A model generated the notes under the pieces. The model was not told the DNA's origin. It did no database searches and worked only from the letters and a program-made list of their open reading frames with translations. From NCBI GenBank assembly GCA_024402835.1, contig JAKSSZ010000032.1:1-6827 (forward strand): a stretch of DNA of 6,827 nt. The letters run 5' to 3'. The stretch comes from Alphaproteobacteria bacterium (GTDB lineage Bacteria; Pseudomonadota; Alphaproteobacteria; Rs-D84). A program made the position numbers and the translations under genes. Shown here in pieces: positions 1-5,242 of this stretch (position 1 is the stretch's first letter; every line of letters begins with the position of its first letter).

Positions 1-14
1 TACATTATTATTGA

Positions 15-1421
15 TTAATAGCATTTAAATATCTTTGCTCTAAATTGTTGGTCAGTAGCAATGCTGTTAGCACAATTATAAGCACAATACCAATTACACA
101 GAACTATATGACCATTTTTTGCGTGATAAATGTCATTTTGAAAATTGAGTGTTTTGTTTGTTAAATCTGTATAACTTTTTATTGTGCAAAAACAATCATA
201 ATTTTCGCATGAAGAAGTTGCTTTTATTGTCCCATAATCAAATTGTACAGAGAATTCGCCTTCTGCTAAATCATCATAATAATTCTCAGAACATACATTA
301 TTAGAAATATCTACATCAGATACGCCGCAATATAGTTTACCTTCGTATTTGAAGCTTTTACTTTTTAATGATTCTGCATCTTTTTTAATATCTATATTTT
401 GGAATACATTTTGAGTATAATCATCAACTTCTGGTATTACTTCTTCTATATAGAAACAACCATCTGTTTGTGTCCATGTGACTTCCTTATTGCTATCAGT
501 TGTTTTACAAGTACAACTATTATTTGAATCATCCCATATCCCTGTTATGGCGCCATCGTCTTTTGATTGTTCACATAATATTTGGGATGATTGTTGTTGT
601 GCTGCAACATCTTCGGGGGTATCATTTTTATGTTGATTTGTATACCACTCTTCAACTTGGTCTGCCACAACTTCTGTTGTTGTCATACTTGTTATTTTCT
701 TTGCTTCATCATGCGGAATTAAACCAAAATTGATTCCTTGGGCATATTCTTTTACTGCACCAATACCATCTAATTTTTTCCATGGAACTTTATTAATTTC
801 TGTTAGTTTTAATCCAGATACTTTTAATCCGCGTTTCAACACAGCAATTGTTTCTTTATCATCTGCAGTATCTACTTGTTTACCATTTGCTTTCTTTTCT
901 TTTAATGCTTTTATTTTTTCACCCAATTTACCATTTATCAAAGAATTACCAACAATACCAACAGCCGCGCCAGCTCCCAAAGCAATTGCTCCACCTTTTA
1001 TTCTTTTTGATGTTGCTTCTTTTTCTGCATCTAATTTCTTTTGGTCTTCTTCGCTGTTTAATGCCTTTGCACGATATAATGATGCATATGCCCCACCTGT
1101 TTTACCAAGATTTTCATCATCATATAATCCCATCTCGGCTTTATCTAAAATCTCTTCGGCTTCTATACCGGGCGCCATACCCAAAGCCGTCTTTCTTTCT
1201 TTTAAATCTTTTGCCAATGTAATATATTCATTACGCAAACTCATCAATTTTGAATCATTACCACCCGGTAATTCAACGGGTTCTGGGCCACCTTTAACTT
1301 GTTTGCCATTTGCGTATGTGCAACGGAATGTTTCAATATATGCGGACATATCTTGTTCGGCTGCTTCATCGGCTTTCTTTTCTGCCATACCTTGGGCTAA
1401 TTCCATAGCACCACCGCCCAT
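15..1421 (-). CDS. Cys-rich protein of unknown function; probable 3' part of a frameshifted exported protein
   Basis: This frame encodes 468 aa that I cannot assign to a characterised family. As read it has no signal peptide and no Shine-Dalgarno sequence before the ATG at 1421, unlike its operon neighbours. Residues 1-34 are helical and charged and end at C34. Residues 50-135 are a polar, mostly helical region. Residues 143-162 form a Gly/Ala-rich hydrophobic stretch (GAIALGAGAAVGIVG) that could enter a membrane. A Lys-rich segment follows (165-183). The C-terminal 190 residues hold 13 Cys, including C303-x-C305, C410-x-C412 and the spaced triplet C442, C446, C450. That is a pattern of disulfides formed outside the cytoplasm, which makes the missing export signal suspicious. 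It overlaps the upstream gene by 25 nt in the -1 frame. My reading is that the two are one gene of about 604 codons. An independent, translationally coupled protein is less likely. The TAA stop is at 15-17; no terminator is visible in the 14 nt beyond it. Confidence 0.78.
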   Translation of the reverse strand: MGGGAMELAQGMAEKKADEAAEQDMSAYIETFRCTYANGKQVKGGPEPVELPGGNDSKLMSLRNEYITLAKDLKERKTALGMAPGIEAEEILDKAEMGLYDDENLGKTGGAYASLYRAKALNSEEDQKKLDAEKEATSKRIKGGAIALGAGAAVGIVGNSLINGKLGEKIKALKEKKANGKQVDTADDKETIAVLKRGLKVSGLKLTEINKVPWKKLDGIGAVKEYAQGINFGLIPHDEAKKITSMTTTEVVADQVEEWYTNQHKNDTPEDVAAQQQSSQILCEQSKDDGAITGIWDDSNNSCTCKTTDSNKEVTWTQTDGCFYIEEVIPEVDDYTQNVFQNIDIKKDAESLKSKSFKYEGKLYCGVSDVDISNNVCSENYYDDLAEGEFSVQFDYGTIKATSSCENYDCFCTIKSYTDLTNKTLNFQNDIYHAKNGHIVLCNWYCAYNCANSIATDQQFRAKIFKCY

Positions 1422-1450
1422 AGCCGCAATGCTTTCGCAGTTAACATTTT
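1397..1450 (-). other. Probable frameshift site joining the two distal ORFs
   Basis: The upstream frame (stop TAG at 1397-1399) and the downstream frame (preceded by TAA at 1449-1451) overlap only within this stretch. Adding one A to the AAA run read on the minus strand at 1435-1433 would change GCG-AAA-GCA into GCG-AAA-AGC-ATT-GCG-GCT-ATG. The protein would then read TAKSIAAMGGGAMELAQ with no interruption. That gives an exported protein of about 604 aa with a signal peptide, coiled coil, hydrophobic segment and Cys-rich tail, the same general layout as the 544-aa neighbour. No canonical X-XXY-YYZ slippery heptamer is present, so programmed -1 frameshifting is not favoured. A real one-base deletion or an assembly or sequencing error is more likely. 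Confidence 0.6.
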
Positions 1451-1828
1451 ATTTGCTGTTGATTGCTGATTTGCTTTTGCATCTTCGTAGTTTTTTTCAG
1501 CATTTTCTACATTTTCTTTTGCTTTTGCTATTTCATCTTCATCCAATTCTTTTGTTTTGTAATAATCGTCTGCGGTTTTTCTTGTGCTTGATGCTGTCTT
1601 TATATTATTTTCGACATCCTTATCCACAGAGGCTAATATTTTAGTGTCCAAAGCATCATAATGGCTTTTTACTTGTTCCACAGCTTCTTTGTATGTTGTT
1701 GAGAGTTGTTCAATAGTATCACCAGAAATGCTCGATTTTATTGTTTCTATGTCATAACCATCGGCTTTGACAAACAAAGAAAACAAACAGAGATTTGTGA
1801 TTAATAAAGATTTTGCTAGAAATTTCAT
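1397..1828 (-). CDS. Exported coiled-coil protein of unknown function; probable 5' part of a frameshifted gene
   Basis: This frame encodes 143 aa. Residues 1-22 are a clear Sec signal peptide: K2 and K6 in the n-region, hydrophobic residues 8-20, and a V-K-A cleavage site before D23. Residues 40-127 are strongly charged, rich in Lys, Glu, Asp and Ala, and predicted as helix or coiled coil, with no Cys in the mature part. The start is firm: AGAGGAA at 1834-1840 lies 5 nt before ATG 1828. The previous gene ends only 2 nt upstream (TAA-CA-ATG), so translation is probably coupled. The last ten residues (LRLWAVVLWN) are hydrophobic and Trp-rich, unlike everything before them, as expected when a ribosome reads past a frameshift. 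The alternative frame in the same DNA continues as an Ala/Met/Gly-rich helix that fits the preceding coiled coil better. I regard it as the N-terminal portion of the downstream protein. Confidence 0.75.
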   Translation of the reverse strand: MKFLAKSLLITNLCLFSLFVKADGYDIETIKSSISGDTIEQLSTTYKEAVEQVKSHYDALDTKILASVDKDVENNIKTASSTRKTADDYYKTKELDEDEIAKAKENVENAEKNYEDAKANQQSTANKMLTAKALRLWAVVLWN

Positions 1829-1830
1829 TG

Positions 1831-2556
1831 TTATTCCTCTGTTGTTTTTATTTTTTCTACAGCTTCTCTAAATGCTTTACTTAATATAGCAATATCCGAT
1901 TTAAAATCTCGTTCCAGTTTGTCATTTGCTTTGTTGTTTTGTCTTGTTCCTTGTCTTTTTGCTTGGGTTGCTGTAACACAGCTGTAACCATCTGCACTGA
2001 CTGTGAAATTTTCATTTTTACATCCATGATCGTCAATTTTACATTTTAATTCATGTCCTACAGTTACATATTTACCATCAGCATTACCTTTGTCTATATG
2101 ACATTTATCATCTGCTTTGGCAACTAATACACACTTATTATTTTTTAAATCATAAGTTTCACTATTTCCTGATTCACAAGCATCTATGGCACAATAAACA
2201 GAATTCTTTTTTTTATCAAATTTTATTTCTCCACTTAAAGCATGTTCCGGAAGAATTTCTTTATATTCTTCTGCTTCACATTTGAGACCTGTGTTAAAAA
2301 CACATTTTGTTTTGTCGTCGTTTTCTTTAAAATAGTCCTTGCATTTTATCACTTCACAATAAATCGTATTATCATCTTTGTTTTTAGGCTTACCTAGTTC
2401 CGCGTTATCTGGGAGGGGGTAAGCCCCTTGACATTCAGTAACACATTTATTTTGATTTGGATCCAATGCTGCATCATCGGCGCATTCTGTGTCTGCCCCA
2501 TAAGTACAATTTATATTCACAACACATAATAATAAAAATAGTAAAATTTTTCTCAT
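1831..2556 (-). CDS. Exported Cys-rich protein with three tandem four-cysteine modules
   Basis: The product is 241 aa of unknown function. Residues 1-21 are a Sec signal peptide (R2, K3, a run of Leu/Val, cleavage near T-Y-G-A before D22). The mature protein has 14 Cys: a half module (C25, C38), then three full modules at C42/C67/C72/C85, C93/C122/C127/C142 and C152/C172/C179/C193. Each module ends in a C-x12-14-C-V hairpin-like unit (for example NKCV). The even count fits seven disulfides in the periplasm or outside the cell. After C193 the protein ends in a Cys-free, charged helical tail (residues 198-241). ATG 2556 is the only usable start before the hydrophobic region. AGAAGGA at 2571-2577 is a good Shine-Dalgarno match but sits 14 nt away, longer than usual, so expression may be modest or coupled. 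It lies 23 nt after the preceding stop. Not recognised as a named family. Confidence 0.86.
   Translation of the reverse strand: MRKILLFLLLCVVNINCTYGADTECADDAALDPNQNKCVTECQGAYPLPDNAELGKPKNKDDNTIYCEVIKCKDYFKENDDKTKCVFNTGLKCEAEEYKEILPEHALSGEIKFDKKKNSVYCAIDACESGNSETYDLKNNKCVLVAKADDKCHIDKGNADGKYVTVGHELKCKIDDHGCKNENFTVSADGYSCVTATQAKRQGTRQNNKANDKLERDFKSDIAILSKAFREAVEKIKTTEE
1975..2433 (-). repeat. Three tandem four-Cys protein modules
   Basis: This part of the gene encodes residues 42-194, which align as three units. In each, a first Cys is followed by 19-28 residues, then C-x4-C (x6 in unit 3), then 12-14 residues and a final C-V. Aligned cores are IYCEVIKC, VYCAIDAC and LKCKIDDHGC, closing with KCV, KCV and SCV. 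The units have diverged in sequence, so this is an old duplication and not a DNA-level repeat. Confidence 0.65.
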
Positions 2557-2579
2557 GAGTTTTGTTTTTGTCCTTCTGG

Positions 2580-4214
2580 TTATTCTGTCGGTGTTTGTGG
2601 CCCTTTTTCTGCTTTTTTCTTTGCCTCAACACATTGCTTTTTTGTTATATCCCAATGTTGTCCTTTATTGCATTCACAACGTAATCCATCTGTAGAAACG
2701 TGGCCTTTACCGTTGGTACATTCTTTTGCTTTAGCAGAGTCTTCACATTTTCCATCTGTTTTATTCCATGTTTTTGCTTTATTTGTACAACTCGCTGATT
2801 TTGTTGTATCATTCCACTTGCAACCACCACTATCTTTGTCTTCACATTTTTTCTTTTCGGTATCATCGCATCTTCCAGTGTTTTTATCCAAAGGTACGCC
2901 TTTCGGACATTCACATATTTTACCAAGCCATTTTCCACTACTGTCTTTACAAGCCTCCTCTTTTTTATCTTGTTTATCGGCACGTTCTTTTTTGTTTTCC
3001 GCTCTTGTGTCTTTGCGGTCTTGTGCTGCATTAGCTCTTGCATCTTTTCTATCTTGTTTTTTATTTTCTTTATCTGCTTTTTCTTGTGCTTTTGCTGCTA
3101 AATCATCAGCACTAATACATTTACCATTTTTCCATTCACCACCATTTGCAGAACAATCTTCTTTTTTTGCATCCTTTACTTCTTTCTTTGCTTTCTGTGT
3201 TTCCATTGCGCGGTCTAATGCACCAGATGTTATCATACCTGCGGCAACACCAACACCGGCACCCATCATTGCAGATGATGCACCTGTTTGTGACTTTGTT
3301 AAACGATATGCATTTTCTTTGTGGGTTGTCACGTCTATACCAAACCATTCTTGCATACATGTAAATGTTCCACCCGCATACGCTTTACGTGAAGACATCG
3401 GTTTTGATTGGTCGCTTCCTGCAAAGAAATTAACGGTATAAACACAATCAAAACTGCGTTCATCAAATAATGCACCCAAATGTTCACATTGCTGGCGCAT
3501 TAAATCACGTAATTTATACATACGTTCTTCATCTTTTTTTATATCTTTTTCTGCATCTTGACGTAATGTTCCAAAAACTTCACCAACACGTGCAGATAAT
3601 CCAGAATCTTGTTCTGTACAATTTTTCGCAATTGTTGCACATTTTGATATTGCTTCATCGCCTTGTGCTTTACCCAAACATTTATTAAATGTGGTTCCAC
3701 ATTGTTTGATTATACAATCATTATAATCATTACCACATTTTATTACTTTTTCGTATGATGATATTTTTGCATAAAAACGTATATCTTCGGTAATTTGATT
3801 TGTAAACAATGTAAATTCTTTTGCATTACAACTTGTTTTTGTTTTACACGCATCATATTTTATACCTAAATCGGTATCACCATCTATCGCACATTTTGCA
3901 AAATCATTACCGCATTTGCTTTTCATACAATCACGCAAATCTTTATCGCATTTGTTTGTATTACTCGCCATCGAAGATTTCATTGCGGAATTCGCATTAT
4001 CTTGGGCATCGGCAACGGCAAACGCTGATTTTTGTTTACGTATTTTTTCCGCCATTGCTGTATCTTTTACCTGCAAAGAATTATCTTTGTCCGCAACACT
4101 AAATTGATCTGATTTGTTTACAGCAACACGTCCGGCACCAAAAGAGCAGGTCACAACACAACATAATAATACGCTGGTCATATATCTAAAAAAGATTTTA
4201 TTTTGCATAACCAT
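2580..4214 (-). CDS. Large exported multi-module Cys-rich protein of unknown function
   Basis: The product is 544 aa. A signal peptide spans about residues 1-27 (K6, R10, hydrophobic 12-23, cleavage near S-F-G-A). In order there follow a polar helical region (30-85); two six-Cys helical modules (89-129 and 160-199); a conserved-looking domain with C243, C257 and C286 (230-310); a Gly/Ala hydrophobic segment, GAGVGVAAGM (318-327); a small loop C354-x11-C366; a charged hendecad coiled coil (372-420); and a Cys-rich tail (422-528) with paired C-x-C elements. Mature Cys number 29. ATG 4214 abuts the previous stop (TAA-ATG), with AAAGG at 4224-4228 as ribosome binding site at 9 nt; the in-frame ATG at 4208 would be too far. 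Helical Cys modules, a possible membrane segment and EGF-like spacing together suggest an envelope-anchored scaffold or adhesin-like protein. That role is inference; no enzyme motif is seen. Confidence 0.88.
   Translation of the reverse strand: MVMQNKIFFRYMTSVLLCCVVTCSFGAGRVAVNKSDQFSVADKDNSLQVKDTAMAEKIRKQKSAFAVADAQDNANSAMKSSMASNTNKCDKDLRDCMKSKCGNDFAKCAIDGDTDLGIKYDACKTKTSCNAKEFTLFTNQITEDIRFYAKISSYEKVIKCGNDYNDCIIKQCGTTFNKCLGKAQGDEAISKCATIAKNCTEQDSGLSARVGEVFGTLRQDAEKDIKKDEERMYKLRDLMRQQCEHLGALFDERSFDCVYTVNFFAGSDQSKPMSSRKAYAGGTFTCMQEWFGIDVTTHKENAYRLTKSQTGASSAMMGAGVGVAAGMITSGALDRAMETQKAKKEVKDAKKEDCSANGGEWKNGKCISADDLAAKAQEKADKENKKQDRKDARANAAQDRKDTRAENKKERADKQDKKEEACKDSSGKWLGKICECPKGVPLDKNTGRCDDTEKKKCEDKDSGGCKWNDTTKSASCTNKAKTWNKTDGKCEDSAKAKECTNGKGHVSTDGLRCECNKGQHWDITKKQCVEAKKKAEKGPQTPTE
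2631..2951 (-). repeat. C-terminal Cys-rich modules with EGF-like spacing
   Basis: This part encodes residues 422-528. Two units have nearly the same spacing: C422-x11-C434-x-C436-x12-C449 and C499-x13-C513-x-C515-x12-C528, each with a C-E-C core followed by a K-G turn and closing in G-R-C or K-Q-C. Between them is a variant, C457-x7-C465-x10-C476-x13-C490. An isolated half unit (C354-x11-C366) lies upstream of the coiled coil. The spacing is reminiscent of small EGF-like or knottin folds, but no family assignment is safe. Confidence 0.6.
2991..3056 (-). repeat. 11-residue repeat in a charged coiled coil
   Basis: Residues 387-397 (QDRKDARANAA) and 398-408 (QDRKDTRAENK) are a direct repeat of exactly 11 residues, the hendecad period of a straight coiled coil. 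The flanking sequence from 372 to 420 is also Lys/Asp/Glu/Ala-rich, so the repeat lies in a longer charged helix that links the hydrophobic segment to the Cys-rich tail. Confidence 0.6.
3618..3950 (-). repeat. Two six-cysteine helical modules (544-aa protein)
   Basis: Residues 89-129 have C-x6-C-x4-C-x6-C-x14-C-x5-C. Residues 160-199 have C-x6-C-x4-C-x6-C-x12-C-x6-C. Matching positions include the D-C pair at 95-96 and 166-167 and the C-G at 101-102 and 172-173. The same six-Cys spacing occurs in the protein encoded just upstream. The intervals of 4, 6 and 12-14 fit disulfides between neighbouring amphipathic helices. Confidence 0.7.
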
Positions 4215-5096
4215 TTATTGTAACCTTTGACACGCTGTTTCATAAAATTTACATAATTGTAAAGCCATATTTTTTTCTTGTTCAAAACCTGTGGCGCATT
4301 TATTGCGCATATTGTTTTTACATACAGTTTCTATACAAGAATTCTTTGCAGAACCATCTTTGCATGATGTTTTAATAGAAGATAATTTTGTTTCACGTTG
4401 TTGTTTATACGAAGCAACTATATTATCAAGTATTTTATCTACATTATCAATTGCCTCTTTTCTTGCAGCAAATAAATCACCACGCATTTTTTTCAAGAAT
4501 TGTTCACATCCTGTTGCTGCTACACTACAATCTGCAAAATGTTTATCAAAATCTGCTTCCTCTTTACACATGGAATAATTTGCTGTGCAATGTTTATCGT
4601 TTAACAAACACGTTTTTATTTCACTGGAACATGCCGATTCGGTTTTTGCTTTTGTTTGTTTCTTTGTTAAATCATTCATAGCCATTGAAATGCCAGCCGC
4701 CTTACAAGATTGCTCTATCAATTTATCGTATGCTTCTTCTATTTCATCTTGTTCATCTTCTGAAATAGAACTGCAACCATCCACTTTTTCAAAACATTTT
4801 TCACGCGCCCATACATAGCGTTCACCCGGATCTTTTGGTGCTTTCTTTAATTCTTTGTCAGTCAATGTGTATTTGGAATTAGCGCCCGCTGAAATTTTTT
4901 TCATACCACCATTATCATTTGGAACACCTGAATCGGCACTTCCACAATATTGACAACGCGCCGCTGGATTTGCACCAATGTTTATTGCACAAACAGAATC
5001 TAAACATTTATTTATATTTGCCGTTGAACACGCGCCAAACACAATGTTTGGCATACACAAAACAACAGCGGAAAATAATAATTTATATTTTTTCAC
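4215..5096 (-). CDS. Exported Cys-rich helical protein, first gene of the operon, unknown function
   Basis: From the GTG at 5096 the product is 293 aa. Residues 1-22 form a signal peptide (K2, K3, K5; hydrophobic 6-21; V-F-G-A before C23). C23 directly after the site raises the possibility of a lipoprotein, but F at -3 is a poor lipobox, so ordinary Sec export is preferred. The mature protein has 20 Cys: an N-terminal group (C23, C31, C36, C48, C51), a middle group (C101, C108, C131), then two six-Cys modules at 156-197 and 245-289. The modules are separated by a Cys-free helix (198-244). An in-frame GTG at 5105 would add three residues. I prefer 5096 because AAAGTGAGA (5100-5108) then serves as ribosome binding site, and because the predicted transcript starts only about 3 nt before 5105. 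The TAA stop at 4215-4217 touches the next start codon. Function unknown; the shared modules suggest it is related to, or pairs with, the next product. Confidence 0.86.
   Translation of the reverse strand: MKKYKLLFSAVVLCMPNIVFGACSTANINKCLDSVCAINIGANPAARCQYCGSADSGVPNDNGGMKKISAGANSKYTLTDKELKKAPKDPGERYVWAREKCFEKVDGCSSISEDEQDEIEEAYDKLIEQSCKAAGISMAMNDLTKKQTKAKTESACSSEIKTCLLNDKHCTANYSMCKEEADFDKHFADCSVAATGCEQFLKKMRGDLFAARKEAIDNVDKILDNIVASYKQQRETKLSSIKTSCKDGSAKNSCIETVCKNNMRNKCATGFEQEKNMALQLCKFYETACQRLQ
4230..4622 (-). repeat. Two six-cysteine helical modules (first operon protein)
   Basis: Residues are numbered from the GTG at 5096. Module 1 is C156-x6-C163-x6-C170-x6-C177-x12-C190-x6-C197; module 2 is C245-x8-C254-x4-C259-x7-C267-x14-C282-x6-C289. 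Both follow the same six-Cys plan as the two modules near the N-terminus of the next gene's product, allowing for small loop differences. With those, four copies lie in two adjacent genes, which suggests duplication of an ancestral module. Confidence 0.62.
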
Positions 5097-5099
5097 TTC

Positions 5100-5108
5100 T
5101 CTCACTTT
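5100..5108 (-). promoter_or_regulatory. Ribosome-binding segment AAAGTGAGA before GTG 5096
   Basis: AAAGTGAGA ends 3 nt before the GTG at 5096. Its GTGA core can pair with the outer part of the anti-Shine-Dalgarno sequence (complement of GGAGGTGATC). The identical nine bases precede the divergent gene on the other strand, which supports a functional role and favours 5096 over 5105 as start. Confidence 0.45.
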
Positions 5109-5114
5109 GATGAC

Positions 5115-5143
5115 AGTATAACAAATATTGAAATGTAAAGCAA
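5115..5143 (-). promoter_or_regulatory. Predicted sigma-70-type promoter of the minus-strand operon
   Basis: Read on the minus strand, TTGCTT (5143-5138) and TATACT (5120-5115) are separated by exactly 17 bp. The -10 matches consensus at 5 of 6 positions; the -35 is weak (TTG only). The start of transcription would fall near 5108, giving a leader of about 12 nt before GTG 5096. A second -35 candidate, TTTACA, is too close (13 bp). Confidence 0.5.
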
Positions 5144-5182
5144 CGATATTTTAATAAATATAAAAATAAATAAGTATGCTTT

Positions 5183-5211
5183 TTGCTAGACATAAGATAA
5201 GAAATTATGAT
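5183..5211 (+). promoter_or_regulatory. Predicted sigma-70-type promoter of the ankyrin gene
   Basis: TTGCTA (5183-5188) and TATGAT (5206-5211) are separated by 17 bp. The -10 matches at 5 of 6 positions and the -35 at 4 of 6. The transcript would begin near 5218, leaving a leader of about 25 nt before the TTG at 5243. Confidence 0.55.
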
Positions 5212-5220
5212 AAACTTATC
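5196..5220. promoter_or_regulatory. Inverted repeat GATAAG-N13-CTTATC over the -10 box
   Basis: GATAAG (5196-5201) and CTTATC (5215-5220) are perfect inverted arms centred on 5208, inside the TATGAT -10 element. Extra GATAA copies start at 5209 and 5226. The position is typical for a repressor operator, but six-base arms in AT-rich DNA can arise by chance, so this is only a candidate. Confidence 0.3.
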
Positions 5221-5228
5221 AGAAAGAT

Positions 5229-5237
5229 AAAGTGAGA
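5229..5237 (+). promoter_or_regulatory. Ribosome-binding segment AAAGTGAGA before TTG 5243
   Basis: AAAGTGAGA ends 5 nt before the TTG at 5243 and matches the segment in front of the divergent operon. Because the gene has no in-frame ATG near its 5' end, this site is what identifies TTG 5243 as the start. Confidence 0.5.
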
Positions 5238-5242
5238 TTGTA

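Noticed and set aside
1430..1450. Programmed -1 ribosomal frameshift signal at the overlap of the two distal ORFs
   Set aside because: No X-XXY-YYZ slippery heptamer is in the upstream frame, and I saw no obvious strong stem-loop just downstream.
500..1644. Plus-strand ORFs of 77-304 aa opposite the distal operon genes
   Set aside because: They lie antisense to genes with clear coding features, have low-complexity Leu/His/Phe-rich translations typical of the complement of Lys/Asp-rich genes, and lack ribosome binding sites.
2668..3441. Plus-strand ORF of 257 aa opposite the 544-aa gene
   Set aside because: Its Ser/Phe/Leu-rich translation mirrors the Lys/Glu/Cys-rich minus-strand protein; it is a shadow frame.
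5024..5034. Lipoprotein signal at V-F-G-A-C of the first operon protein
   Set aside because: F at -3 is a poor lipobox residue and the Cys can be explained as part of the Cys-rich mature protein; kept only as an alternative.
5144..5182. AT-rich stretch between the divergent promoters as a replication origin or attachment site
   Set aside because: It has no repeats, DnaA-box-like sequence or flanking duplication; AT-richness alone is expected in this genome.
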